64,000 bases of DNA from Chloroflexota bacterium (GCA_028874195.1 JAPPLM010000049.1:1-64000), one strand, 5' to 3'; positions 17,287-26,543 are shown, counted from the stretch's first letter. The notes: a model not told the origin generated them from the sequence alone. Translations and numbers: made by a program.

Positions 17287-18623
17287 TAAGACTTCACCAA
17301 GCCGATGATGTATTCGTCATGCATGCGTGCCTCGATCTGCGAGCTTTGTTGATTGCCCCAACGCGCTGGCATCATGCGTCTGTCTCGGTCGAGGCGGCGA
17401 ACGCCAATACCCGCCAGGTCAAAGCCGGCGCTTTCGCCTATGGACGCTAGTGCCTTGTGCGTTTGAACGTCGATGCCTCTTAGATTTGAGGTGGCGACGA
17501 CGATTACGGCCGCCCCACCCCGCTTCAGGACACGTTTCATCTCAGAGATCACGGTAGCCATCTCACCGAAATAGCGGCGCAGCGTTTGCGCTTTTCTGGC
17601 ATCGCGCTCTGCGAGGGTCACAATCGTCTCTTGGCACTGGTCGGGCAGGTTTTCGTGCCTCTCAGTGGACAGCGCATCGTGTCCCAGATATTGCGCCCGG
17701 ATCCTGCTGAGTTCGTCGATTTTCCAGCCGAACCATACCAAGGAGAACTTGTGAGCACGCATGTAGTCTATCGCGTTATTGGCGTACGGCGGCGAGGTAA
17801 CGATCAAGTCTATGCTATCTGGCGGCAGGCCGGTTTCGGCCGCACTAGCCGCGCGGACTTCCGCTAGACATTGCCCATCGCTCGAATCCATTGCGCCATT
17901 CGCGCTTGGGTACGATGACTCTTCTGCTTCAAGCGGCATCCCGTTGCCTATAGCAGCTCTATTGCGTTCCAGCCGCTTGGCGAACTCTACGAATGCCGAA
18001 CTTGGTTGCTTCTTCATGTCCCTATGGGGACGCGTGTGCGCCAGATCGCGCGCCAGGGAGACGCCGCCGGACTTGGCGATGATGGTCGAAGAGAACACCA
18101 CGTTGAGAAAGTCACGTATATTATCCTGCGGCAAAGCTTCGATGCGTTGCAGAAGCGAGAACAACTCGATCTGGTGCTGTGGCAGAAACCAGTAGTCGAT
18201 GAAATCGGCAGTCTTCCCATCAAATCGCAACTGAAAGTCCTGCTGCAATCTATGGCCATCCTGCCAGAAGTCGCTCTGAGCCCCGCTCAGGACAGACAGA
18301 CCCGCTTGCAGAGCGACTGACGGGTCGATGGGCGTCAGCTTTGCCCGCGCAATCATCTGAGCGAGTGGGTCAATGTCGCAACCGATAGCTCGCCGACCGA
18401 GCCGCACGGCTTCTATAAGCGTGGTTCCGGAGCCAAGCATCGGATCGAGAACTACATCGCCTGGCTCCGAGAGTTGCTCGATCAAGAATCTGGGCAACTG
18501 AGGCGGAAATTTCGCTGGAAAAGGATGCCAGGCATGAGGGCCATAACTCCCGTTGGTGCCGTGAAAGTCCAAATCGGCACGCAACGCTGACCGTAATGCG
18601 TCGAAGCAAGTACTAGCACTCAT
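17286..18623 (-). CDS. Site-specific DNA methyltransferase (N4-cytosine/N6-adenine type) of a type II R-M system
   Basis: The 445-residue protein has an N-terminal HAWHPFPAKFPPQLPRF segment (motif X), the SAM-binding DPMLGSGTTLIEA (motif I) and, much later, the catalytic TSPPYANNAIDY (motif IV). The motif order and the SPPY form indicate an amino-methyltransferase, probably N4-cytosine. It should protect the site cut by the nuclease encoded immediately downstream. An upstream ATG at 18707 is in frame, but MSASTCFDALRSAL at 18623 is the better N-terminus. Methylase-first order with a TAATG junction would allow protection before nuclease accumulates. No controller protein gene is visible. Confidence 0.9.
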   Translation of the reverse strand: MSASTCFDALRSALRADLDFHGTNGSYGPHAWHPFPAKFPPQLPRFLIEQLSEPGDVVLDPMLGSGTTLIEAVRLGRRAIGCDIDPLAQMIARAKLTPIDPSVALQAGLSVLSGAQSDFWQDGHRLQQDFQLRFDGKTADFIDYWFLPQHQIELFSLLQRIEALPQDNIRDFLNVVFSSTIIAKSGGVSLARDLAHTRPHRDMKKQPSSAFVEFAKRLERNRAAIGNGMPLEAEESSYPSANGAMDSSDGQCLAEVRAASAAETGLPPDSIDLIVTSPPYANNAIDYMRAHKFSLVWFGWKIDELSRIRAQYLGHDALSTERHENLPDQCQETIVTLAERDARKAQTLRRYFGEMATVISEMKRVLKRGGAAVIVVATSNLRGIDVQTHKALASIGESAGFDLAGIGVRRLDRDRRMMPARWGNQQSSQIEARMHDEYIIGLVKS

Positions 18624-19068
18624 GTCTTTTCTGCCGAGCGTGCATATTCTCCCAGGCTGGGCAGGCCAGGGCCTTGACGGATGAAGTCCTTCATCGACAC
18701 CTACCATCTAGTGCCATATCGGACCTGTGGGCCTTGAAGTCTAACAACAAGAATGACCGCAGGAAGGGTCCAAACAACCGTGGAAAATGCCCATAATTAG
18801 ACAGTCACTCTACTTAAGCACAATGTTCAAAGGAGTAGGAATATTTGTGATAAATACACTATAGAAGGTATGATAGACTTGGGTCAAGAGCGATCCGCCG
18901 CTCTGCACTCTAGCCTCGGCAACACTCCATTTTTTGCCTACGCGTGTATACAATAGCATGTCAAAAAACGGGAAGGCTAGCGCCCACGCCAATGTGTCCA
19001 CTGAAGCGAGCATGCTCCTGGGCACCGTTGTCTTTTAGATGAAGTCAATGCCTTGGTCCATATACCGG
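18624..19068. other. AT-richer intergenic stretch upstream of the R-M operon
   Basis: No supported gene. It presumably carries the methyltransferase promoter. A 71-codon minus-strand frame (18810-19025) has one hydrophobic stretch but no recognisable family and no convincing ribosome-binding site. Base composition is noticeably more AT-rich than the surroundings. Confidence 0.5.
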
Positions 19069-21123
19069 TTAGAGCAACCTTCTCTTGAACGTCTCCACCC
19101 AGCGCCGTTGGTGGTGGGGGAGGCCGTTGAGGCGGATGTCGAGGTCGAGGGCGACGTGGATGGCGTCCTCGGTGCTGCGGACGTTGGCGGAGGTGTCGAT
19201 GTTAATTGTGCCGTCGGCGCGGGTGATGGTGCGGAAGTGTTGGCCGATGGCGGTGGTGGCGGCGGGATTGCGGTTGTCGGCCCATACCTCCAGGCGCGAC
19301 TCCGTCTTGACCGTCATGTCGGCGCTGGCTTTGACCTCATCCAGGCGGTAGAGCTTCAGACCCGTGCGGTCCCGCATCACGTCGTGGGTGATCTCCCAGG
19401 GGACGATGCGGGGCGAGACCTCCGGATACGTGCGCGGCGCGGCGGACGGCTCGTAGGCCATTTCGTCGGGCGGCAGTGGGCCGGCCGGGGCGGCTCGCGT
19501 GGGCACCACCGGCAGTTCCAGGCGCGATTCGTGCCCGTTGTCACGAAACACGCGGTTTGTGCCTGCGTAGGGCGTCGGCCACAGGTTGGGAAAGTCCGCG
19601 CTGCTGATGGAGAGCCGGATGCGGTGCCCGCGCTCGAAGCGCCAGGCCGTGGCGTCCAGGTCCACGTGCAGTTCGTATACCTCACCCGGCGTCATAGGCT
19701 CCGGGTCGGTGAGCGAATTGCGCCGGGTGCCGTTCAGCACGCCGATCGTCACCTGCGCGCTCGTGCCGTCCGGCGCAACATCCGAAAGCCGCGCCACGAA
19801 CGCCATCACCGGAGCGGTGGAACTGACGTGCAGCACCGCCTTGCCCATGCCGATGATCTCCAGCGGCTCGTCCAGGGGCGCGGAGGTGTAGTTGGCGGCG
19901 TAGATTTCGTCCACACGCTGTTCGCCGGGTAGGGTGTACGGCACGCCCGCGCTCCACAGGCCGCTCGCAATGCCTACCGACGGCCGGTATTCGTATTCTT
20001 CGTAGCCATCGCGAGTCTTATCGAGGTTATCCGGCGTGAGCTCCCCGCCAAGCGTCAGCCGCTGCGTATGCCCACCAGGAGTGGGAAAAGTCGGCTCGCA
20101 GCGCCAGTAGCCGGACGTGTGGGTGCGGGCGGGATCCGGCACGTCGAAGGTCTGCATGTAGACGCTAATCGCCGGCTCGTCCATAATCCCATTGTCAACA
20201 CCTTTGAGCCAGTAATCACACCAGCGCACGGTCAAATGCTCCCGCGCCAGCGACGGTCCGGGCGTTTCGCAGTCGGGGCCGGAGTGGTTCCAGGGGCCGA
20301 TGAGCACCTTAGTCGGCGCGGTCATGTGCTGTGAGGTCCGCAGCGGCGTGTTGCAATAGCCGTCGCGCCAACCGCCAATAAGCAGTGCCGAGGCCTGGAT
20401 GTCATGGTACCGGCCCCGGATGCTGCCGGGCCGCCAGTATTCCCCGTCCGTCTGGTGCGCCAGCCACGTGAGCAGATACGGATTGTTCTGCTCCAACCGC
20501 TGTTCCCAGAGTTCCGCCCAACGCTCCCCGCTGTATTCGGGATAGGGCGGCATGGCGTTCATGCCGATCATCGAGCAGCCATAGGAACCAATGTCGAAGT
20601 AGCAGCGCCAGGCCCCGCCGCGGTAGTGGCAGTCGTCCGTGTAGCGGTCGTCGGTGTAGAACCAGGGGATGATGGTCACCAGATGCGGCGGCGCCAGAGC
20701 AGCAACCTGCACGCTGGTGAAACCACCGTACGAGCCGCCGGTCATGGCCACTTTGCCGTCGCACCAGTCCTGCGCGGCGATCCACTCGACCACGTCGTAG
20801 CCGTCGCGTATCTCCACTGGGCGGTATTCGTCGTCGTTCATGCCCTCGCTGGAGCCGGTGCCCCGGCAGTCCACGCGTGCGCCGACGTAGCCGTGCTGCG
20901 CCCAATGGTGCTGCATGCCCGAGAGCGGCGCCTGGTCGTCCTTGCGGTAGGGAATGTAGGTGAGGATGACCGGCCACGGGCCTTCACCGGCCGGCACGTG
21001 GATGTCCATGGCGAGCTTGGTCCCGTCACGGGTGGGCGCCATGATGTTTTTCACGAACCTGATGCCCGCCGCATCGACTGCCATAGCCCCGACGCCTGAG
21101 TAGGTATTGTCAACCAAGCCCAT
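19069..21123 (-). CDS. CocE/NonD family (peptidase S15-like) hydrolase
   Basis: The roughly 684-residue protein has an N-terminal alpha/beta hydrolase domain and a C-terminal jelly-roll, the layout of cocaine esterase, glutaryl-7-ACA acylase and X-Pro dipeptidyl-peptidases. The N-terminal KNIMAPTRDGTKLAMDIHVP and YIPYRKDDQ are family-typical. The nucleophile is in MTGGSYGGFTS (G-x-S-Y-G-G), a catalytic His probably in GPWNHSGPDC. The C-terminal RLSISSADFPNLWPTPY matches the PepX_C domain. The start is uncertain: ATG 21123 has GGAGGA almost touching it, ATG 21084 is an alternative, and an open extension to 21294 lacks support. No signal peptide is evident. Confidence 0.88.
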   Translation of the reverse strand: MGLVDNTYSGVGAMAVDAAGIRFVKNIMAPTRDGTKLAMDIHVPAGEGPWPVILTYIPYRKDDQAPLSGMQHHWAQHGYVGARVDCRGTGSSEGMNDDEYRPVEIRDGYDVVEWIAAQDWCDGKVAMTGGSYGGFTSVQVAALAPPHLVTIIPWFYTDDRYTDDCHYRGGAWRCYFDIGSYGCSMIGMNAMPPYPEYSGERWAELWEQRLEQNNPYLLTWLAHQTDGEYWRPGSIRGRYHDIQASALLIGGWRDGYCNTPLRTSQHMTAPTKVLIGPWNHSGPDCETPGPSLAREHLTVRWCDYWLKGVDNGIMDEPAISVYMQTFDVPDPARTHTSGYWRCEPTFPTPGGHTQRLTLGGELTPDNLDKTRDGYEEYEYRPSVGIASGLWSAGVPYTLPGEQRVDEIYAANYTSAPLDEPLEIIGMGKAVLHVSSTAPVMAFVARLSDVAPDGTSAQVTIGVLNGTRRNSLTDPEPMTPGEVYELHVDLDATAWRFERGHRIRLSISSADFPNLWPTPYAGTNRVFRDNGHESRLELPVVPTRAAPAGPLPPDEMAYEPSAAPRTYPEVSPRIVPWEITHDVMRDRTGLKLYRLDEVKASADMTVKTESRLEVWADNRNPAATTAIGQHFRTITRADGTINIDTSANVRSTEDAIHVALDLDIRLNGLPHHQRRWVETFKRRLL

Positions 21124-21442
21124 TCCTCCAGAATAGAAACTGTGCCTCTGCCAGCATAATCGTCCCGGAGCGCGTAGAACAAGCCCATGTATGCGTAGCG
21201 CACTCGCCCTATCGCCTGCTTCAAGCCGCGGCGGGTCGGATAGAGACGCGAAACCCGGCGTCAAGATTCGGCTTTGATCTGTAATCGGGCGCAAATTCAG
21301 TCCCGTGGGAGACTCTTGCGAAAACCCTAACCACTCGCCGTGGCGCTCGCATCGCAGTCTATCGCGGCATCCCCGTTCTCGCCAATGGCCGCCGCGCCAT
21401 CTATGATAGTGTCAAGCAGTCGAGCGGCACTGGACTGGGAGG
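21124..21442. other. Divergent promoter spacer
   Basis: About 300 bases between the CocE-type gene (minus) and the permease gene (plus). No gene or clear repeat is seen. The permease reading frame is open downstream of a TAG at 21407-21409. Confidence 0.45.
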
Positions 21443-21535
21443 CTGAAGATAGCGCGCGTAAACGAGTACATCCGCTACGAGCCGGACTCGCAGTGCCCGC
21501 CCCTGCTGTCCATTGGGGTCGCGCTGCAGGGCGTC

Positions 21536-23182
21536 ATGCTGGCTTTGGCGAACACGGTCTTGTTCGTGACCGTGATTGTCCGGGCCGGCGACCAGAGCGA
21601 AGAGTACCTGGCGTGGGCCGTATTTGCGGCGCTGGCTATCGGCGGCGTGATTACCATTCTCCAGGCGAGCCGCGCCGGCTGGCTGGGAGCCGGGCACGTG
21701 CTCATGATGGGCGCCGGCCCCCACTTCATAGCGGTGGCCGTCCTGGCTGTTGTAATGGGCGGGCTGCCCCTGCTGGCGAGCCTCATCATCGTGTCGTCGC
21801 TCGTGCAGTTCGCGCTGGCCCAATGGCTGCCGCTGCTGCGGCGCGTCATCACGCCGGTCGTTTCCGGCACGGCGCTCATGCTGATAGCCGTCACGGTCAT
21901 GGGAATCGCGATCGAGAGGCTGAGTGAAGTGCCGGAGGGAGTGCCGCCGGCCGCGGGTCCGGCGGTGGCCGTGGTGACGTTGGCCGTCGCCACGATGCTG
22001 GCCCTGCGCGCAACCGGAATTTGGCGCCTGTGGGCCCCGCTCATCGGCATCGCCTCGGGGAGCGTAGGCGCCGCCCTCTTTGGACTCTACGACCCGCAGC
22101 GCGTGCTCGCTGCAAACTGGTTCTACATACCCAATCTCACGGCATGGCCGGGACTTGATCTGAGTCCGGGCGTGGAGTTCTGGACGCTCCTGCCAGCGTT
22201 TCTCATCGTGAGTCTCGTCGCCGGCATAAAGATGAGCAGCGATGGCGTCGTGATTCAACAGGTCTCCCGGGTCAAGCCGCAGGCCACTGACTTCCGCTTG
22301 GTGCAGGCTGCGGTCAACACCAGCGGGCTCGGCATGCTCCTGTCCGGTCTCGCCGGGACCCTGCCCACAATCGCCTATACACCCTCCGTGGTGACGCTCA
22401 TCACCCTCACCGGGGTCGCGGCGCGCAGCGTCGGGTATGCCATCGGCGCTATCTTGCTCGTGCTGGCGGTCTTGCCCAAGGTGACGGCTGTTCTGCTCAC
22501 CATTCCCAGCCCCGTGATGGGGGCCTTTCTGCTGCTGGTAATGGGTATGCTCTTCGTGGAGGGCATGCGCATGGTCGTCCAGGATGGGCTTGATCAGCGC
22601 AAGGCTCTGGTGGTGGGGGTGGCCCTCGCGCTGGGGGTGGGTCTGGAGAGCCAGAACGTCCTCGCAGACCTGCTGGGCCAGACCTGGGGGGCGTCACTCG
22701 GCAATGGGCTGACCGTCGGTATTTTGGCTGCGGTCCTGCTGACCTTCTTCATCGAACTGACCAGCCCGCGGCACACGCGCCTGGAAACCACGTTGGAAGT
22801 TTCCGCTTTGCCCAAGATCGACGCCTTTCTCCGTGAACTTGCCGCCAAGATTGGGTGGAACGAAGCAGCGGCGGAGCGGCTGCGCGCCGCCGGCGAGGAG
22901 ACGTTAACGAGTCTGCTGCAATCCGGTGGTGACAACGGTTCCGATACCGTGCCGCGCCTGATAATCATGGCGCGCCCCGGCGAGGCGGTGGAGTTGGAAT
23001 TCATAGCGGTTTTCGACGAGGAGAACCTCGAAGACCGGCTGGCGCATCTCAGCGAACAGGCCCAGGTCCCGGAGGAGCACGAGATTTCCTTCTGGCTCCT
23101 GCGGCACTATGCGTCTTCCGTGCGGCACCGCAAATATCACGGCATTGATGTCGTAACGGTGCAGGTAGAGGGCTCGCGTTAG
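21536..23182 (+). CDS. NCS2 (xanthine/uracil) permease with C-terminal GHKL-like domain
   Basis: The first about 410 residues form a nucleobase:cation symporter-2 type permease with some 12-14 hydrophobic segments and the family region VSGLAGTLPTIAYTPSVV. About 130 cytoplasmic residues follow. They resemble the anti-sigma/HATPase fold: LPKIDAFLRELAAKIGWN, then AAGEETLTSLLQ at the N-box, and ISFWLLRHYASSV near the end. The N-box Asn is Ser or Thr, and the Asp-x-Gly-x-Gly box reads DEENLED, so nucleotide binding is doubtful. The first ATG is 21536, but the same frame upstream (VNEYIRYEPDSQCPPLLSIG) reads as the genuine N-terminus and first helix. No ATG, GTG or TTG occurs between 21410 and 21535; CTG 21443 after GGGAGG is the nearest candidate. 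Confidence 0.82.
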   Translation: MLALANTVLFVTVIVRAGDQSEEYLAWAVFAALAIGGVITILQASRAGWLGAGHVLMMGAGPHFIAVAVLAVVMGGLPLLASLIIVSSLVQFALAQWLPLLRRVITPVVSGTALMLIAVTVMGIAIERLSEVPEGVPPAAGPAVAVVTLAVATMLALRATGIWRLWAPLIGIASGSVGAALFGLYDPQRVLAANWFYIPNLTAWPGLDLSPGVEFWTLLPAFLIVSLVAGIKMSSDGVVIQQVSRVKPQATDFRLVQAAVNTSGLGMLLSGLAGTLPTIAYTPSVVTLITLTGVAARSVGYAIGAILLVLAVLPKVTAVLLTIPSPVMGAFLLLVMGMLFVEGMRMVVQDGLDQRKALVVGVALALGVGLESQNVLADLLGQTWGASLGNGLTVGILAAVLLTFFIELTSPRHTRLETTLEVSALPKIDAFLRELAAKIGWNEAAAERLRAAGEETLTSLLQSGGDNGSDTVPRLIIMARPGEAVELEFIAVFDEENLEDRLAHLSEQAQVPEEHEISFWLLRHYASSVRHRKYHGIDVVTVQVEGSR

Positions 23183-23250
23183 TGTGCATCCGTGGTAACA
23201 TCTAATCTGCATGTATCGTTTACGTGATAGCTTGGATAGTGGAGGTCTTC

Positions 23251-23538
23251 ATGGCAGGCTACGCAATAATACATAACGCAGTGACGGACGAGTCCCTTTA
23301 TGCTGAGTTTCGCGAGCAGGCCGCCGCGACAATTGAGCAATACGGCGGTAAATATCTGGTGCGCGGCGGCGCTGCCGAGGCCGTGGATGGCGACTGGGTT
23401 CCTGACCGCGTCGTGGTGGTGGAATTCGCTAGTGTCGCGCAGGCGAAGGCCTGGTTCAACTCCCCCGAATTCGCTGAAGCCAAGCAGGTCCGCGCGAAGT
23501 GCGCGGACGCCATCGTGGTAATTGTCGAGGGCGTCTAA
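23251..23538 (+). CDS. DUF1330 domain-containing protein
   Basis: The 95-residue protein matches DUF1330, a small dimeric alpha/beta-barrel fold of unknown function. Family features are MAGYAIIHNAVTDESLYAEF, IEQYGGKYLVRGG and VVVEFASVAQAKAWFNSPEF. The start ATG 23251 follows GGAGG by five bases. Its end overlaps by four bases the end of the convergent decayed gene at 23535. Confidence 0.9.
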   Translation: MAGYAIIHNAVTDESLYAEFREQAAATIEQYGGKYLVRGGAAEAVDGDWVPDRVVVVEFASVAQAKAWFNSPEFAEAKQVRAKCADAIVVIVEGV

Positions 23539-23930
23539 CCGGTTGGATTTCGGCCATAGCTCCGAATTGTCCCGCAGGCGTCCCGTTCTATAGCCGGGCT
23601 GAACATGTTGTGGCCGTAAGCTGGCGATTCGAAGCTGCCCATGATGATTTCAAGGGTGCGCGTCGCCTCGGCGTCGCTTGTCTCGTGGTCGCGCCCATCG
23701 TCCAGAGCTGCGACGAACTTCTCCACGAACCGGTAGTCGTTCAGATCCGCCCCGCCGTTAGGATCGAATCTCGCCGGAGTTTCGGCTTCGAGCGGCTGCC
23801 ACGCGTCATGCTTCCCGTCGGGCAGCGTCCAGGCGGTCTCCAGCAACCACGCATCGGCAGGCTCGTCTCAAGGCCTTGGCGATCCCAAATCCCTGCCGAT
23901 GAATCGCCGCCTGTCTTCCACACTTTTCTG
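23535..23930 (-). pseudogene. Remnant of a Gfo/Idh/MocA family oxidoreductase (C-terminal part)
   Basis: The minus-strand frame from about 23867 reads DEPADAWLLETAWTLPDG, HDAWQPLE, RFVEKFVAALDDGRDHETSD and ATRTLEIIMGSFESPAYG. This is the C-terminal end typical of Gfo/Idh/MocA proteins. A TGA at 23868-23870 and apparent frame loss cut it off upstream; RRRFIGRDLGSPRP just beyond the stop may belong to the same gene. The nucleotide-binding half is missing. It is a decayed relic rather than an active enzyme. Confidence 0.6.
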
Positions 23931-23939
23931 CAACCAGTC

Positions 23940-24512
23940 TTACTGTCCGCTTTTCTGCTCATCGTGTGCTTGGCAGAGCGGGCAGAGGCCGGGAGCGCTG
24001 GTGTGGGTGCCGCATTGTTCGCAACGGTCCGACTCTTGTTCTTCGCTTGCGGCCAGCCGGGCTAGCGCCTGCTCACGGACGGTAGGGTTTTCGATAAGGT
24101 CGATGGCTTGACGTAAGCGCTTGTCGCGGTCAGGATCATCGCTCGTGATGGCAGGCTTCGGTGGAGTCTGCGGCGCGGATTGTAAAGCGGTGCCGGACGA
24201 GGTGTGGGAGGTTGGCCGCCGACCGCGCACGCGGAACTCAAGCTTGGTGACGAGCGGGCGGGCCAGCTTCGTATTCAAGTCGCGCATAAGCTGGGGGGTG
24301 CGCATGTGCAGTTCGTGCATGGCGGCTGACGACGAGGCCTCAACCACCAGGGTGCCGCGCTGGAAGCGGATAGGACGCGCAATGCGGGCATGAGCGGGTA
24401 AGTCCGCCGCCAGGCCGCGCCACGCGGCAAACACGGCCGCGCGCTTGAGTTGCTCGGAGATGCCCAACTCTTCGATGGTGCCGGGCAGAATATCCTTGAG
24501 CGACTTAAACAT
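23940..24512 (-). CDS. DciA-like (DUF721) protein with C-terminal zinc ribbon
   Basis: The 190-residue product carries the DUF721 domain (about residues 1-100), known from DciA, which helps load the replicative helicase in bacteria lacking DnaC. Visible parts are MFKSLKDILPGTIEELGI, VFAAWRGLAADLPAHARI, LVVEASSSAAMHELHM and LNTKLARPLVTKLEFRVRG. A linker and a terminal Cys4 ribbon (CEQCGTH…CPLCQAH) follow. The start at 24512 is preceded by GGGGAGAAAGGA; a longer frame to 24620 is less likely. It lies about 225 bases downstream of recF on the same strand, the common recF-DUF721 order near bacterial origins. Confidence 0.85.
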   Translation of the reverse strand: MFKSLKDILPGTIEELGISEQLKRAAVFAAWRGLAADLPAHARIARPIRFQRGTLVVEASSSAAMHELHMRTPQLMRDLNTKLARPLVTKLEFRVRGRRPTSHTSSGTALQSAPQTPPKPAITSDDPDRDKRLRQAIDLIENPTVREQALARLAASEEQESDRCEQCGTHTSAPGLCPLCQAHDEQKSGQ

Positions 24513-24737
24513 CAGTAGTCCTTTCTCCCCTACAAGCCTAGCATAGTCTGAAGCGACCTTTGCCTGCTCTCGCATAGGCGACACGATCCCCTCTCCAGAG
24601 GAAGCGGGAGCAAAAGGCACACTCAGCTAACTCGCCTAACTCACAGCCTAAGCAGACAAGCTCACGGGGGACCCGGTCGAGCCAAATGGGCGTATAAGTG
24701 AAGGTTGATGAGAGGAGAGAAGATGCTTCGGGCCGTG

Positions 24738-26030
24738 CTACTGCGCAGGTGTAACCGTACCGTCGCTGACTTGCAGAACGTGGGCCGAATCTAAAACGTC
24801 CTGGGAAAACTGCTGGAGGTCGGAGGTGGTGGCAAAGGCTTGGACGTTGGGGGCGAGTGACGCGAGCACGTGCTGGCGGCGTTGGGCATCGAGCTCGGAG
24901 AGGAAGTCATCGAGCAGAATCACCGGCCACTCGCCGGATTCGGCATGGAGCAGGGCGATCTCGGTGAGTTTGAGGGTGAGCGCCGCGAGACGTTGTTCGC
25001 CGCGTGAACCAAAGGCGGCGAGGGGATGGTCGCCGTGCAGGAAGGTGAGATCGTCACGGTGGGGTCCGACTACGGTCACCGCCTGGGCGTGTTCGCGGGA
25101 GGCCTGCTCGGCGAGGGCGGCAGCAAAGGCTGCTTGAATGTCCGTCTGCCAGGTTTCTGGCAGCGCGTTGATGCGGAGTTCATCGAGAGGCGGCGCTGGC
25201 GGCAGCGGCACGGTGGAATCGTAGCGCAGGCGCAACTCCGCGCTTTGCGGGCCTGATTCTGCGTTTCGCGGGCGTAACTCTGCGTTACGAGGGGTTAGCT
25301 CTGTCTCTCGCCCACTTTGCTCTGCGCTCTGCGAGTCGGAATCGTCGCTTGTTCCCGTAAGCGAGGCGTAGCGGGTAGCAAGAGGTTCTGCCACGTGTGC
25401 CGCGTAAGCCACGCGGAGCGCGATGAGCGTTGCCCCTAAGGCGGTGAGTTCGCGATTCCAGGCTTCCAGTTGCCGCCGGTCGCGGGTTGTGCCTTCACGC
25501 AGGGCCCGCAGCAGCGCGTTGCGCTCCGCCATGACGTGCTCGTAGCCCTGCAAGGCGCGCAGATAGTTGGGATCGATGCGGCTGAGGAGGTAGTCGAGGT
25601 AGCGGCGGCGGGTGCTCGGCGAGCCATCCACCAGTGCGATGTCGTGGGGCGTAAACAGCACCACGTGCAGGTGTTGCAGCAGGCTGGAAGCGCGGCGGGG
25701 CGCGCCGCCGATGCGGATGCGTTTGCTATAGCTGGCCTCTTGGTCCTGTTCGGCGGCCCAGATGACTTCCAGCGTGGTCGTGTGATCGCCGGCTGCCACG
25801 TCACCTGTCACCCGTGTGTAAGGACGCTCAGGATCGGGGGTGAAGCTGCGCAACTCCGCCTCGGAGCGGGCGCGGTAGGAGCGGCCGGTAGCGAGGCAGT
25901 GGATGGCCTCGAGGAGGTTCGACTTCCCAGCGCCGTTCGGTCCGGTGAAGATTGTCAGTCCCTGCGCGAGCGGGAGCGAAACGGTGCGATAGTTGCGGAA
26001 GTTTGTAAGAGAGAGCGCACTAAGGTACAT
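24738..26030 (-). CDS. recF: DNA replication and repair protein RecF
   Basis: RecF is the SMC-like ATPase that helps RecOR load RecA at single-strand gaps. The 430-residue protein begins MYLSALSLTNFRNYRTVSLPL and has the P-loop GPNGAGKSNLLEAI (residues about 30-37), and a Walker B region VILLDDFLSELDAQRRQHVL near residue 370. It is longer than the usual roughly 370 residues because of an insertion after about residue 220 that includes five heptad-like repeats (plus-strand 25227-25331): QSAEQSG, RETELTP, RNAELRP, RNAESGP, QSAELRL. The start ATG 26030 follows AAAGGA. dciA lies downstream. Confidence 0.93.
   Translation of the reverse strand: MYLSALSLTNFRNYRTVSLPLAQGLTIFTGPNGAGKSNLLEAIHCLATGRSYRARSEAELRSFTPDPERPYTRVTGDVAAGDHTTTLEVIWAAEQDQEASYSKRIRIGGAPRRASSLLQHLHVVLFTPHDIALVDGSPSTRRRYLDYLLSRIDPNYLRALQGYEHVMAERNALLRALREGTTRDRRQLEAWNRELTALGATLIALRVAYAAHVAEPLATRYASLTGTSDDSDSQSAEQSGRETELTPRNAELRPRNAESGPQSAELRLRYDSTVPLPPAPPLDELRINALPETWQTDIQAAFAAALAEQASREHAQAVTVVGPHRDDLTFLHGDHPLAAFGSRGEQRLAALTLKLTEIALLHAESGEWPVILLDDFLSELDAQRRQHVLASLAPNVQAFATTSDLQQFSQDVLDSAHVLQVSDGTVTPAQ
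25227..25331 (-). repeat. Five in-frame 21-bp repeats inside recF
   Basis: Successive 21-base units encode heptapeptides with consensus R-N-A-E-L-x-P. They lie in the insertion of the RecF protein and keep its reading frame. Unit borders on the plus strand are at 25227, 25248, 25269, 25290 and 25311. Confidence 0.8.
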
Positions 26031-26543
26031 ATAGCATCCTTTGGGCGGTTGCCAGATATACAGGACAGTGTAGGACGGTACATGGAAGCCCCCCTTACAA
26101 AGCGAGCGTGAAAAGGCTACTTGTCATAAAAAGCCGGTCCAAGACTGCAAGGGGCCATTGCGATTGGGCGTTCACGCCCTGAAGCCCCCGTACTTGAAGG
26201 ACAGCAAGGTTCCAACCCATAAGCGGCCACTACATGGTAGCATGTGCTTAGTGTCGACAGACGATTGAATGAAATTGTAGGTGTGGGCGGGCTTCGACGT
26301 CGCGCTCCGGCAAGTTGGTTATGCCAAGGGATCACGATGAATTAGTAAGCGAACAGAAACGACGCGCAACTTCATGAGATCCACAGGGTGAAGCAACATG
26401 GATCGGATGGTCAAATTAGAGAAAACGCCCAAAGAAGGAGGTTGAGACTCGGACGATAATAGACACCGTATTTCCAAGAAGGACGCCATCAATCTACACA
26501 GAGTACCCGAAGCGGGACTCCACCAAAGGGGGTGGATCGAACT
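26031..26543. other. Divergent spacer between recF and a protease-like gene
   Basis: About 500 bases, more AT-rich towards the right end, with no supported gene. It should hold the recF promoter and that of the gene starting at 26544. I found no clear DnaA-box cluster or repeat. Confidence 0.5.

Noticed and set aside
18810-19025. 71-codon minus-strand frame upstream of the R-M operon
   Set aside because: No recognisable family, no good ribosome-binding site, and it lies in an AT-richer promoter-like spacer.
19039-19932. Long plus-strand frame of 297 codons
   Set aside because: It lies antisense to the CocE-type hydrolase, whose domains and motifs are clear; the translation is low-complexity shadow sequence.
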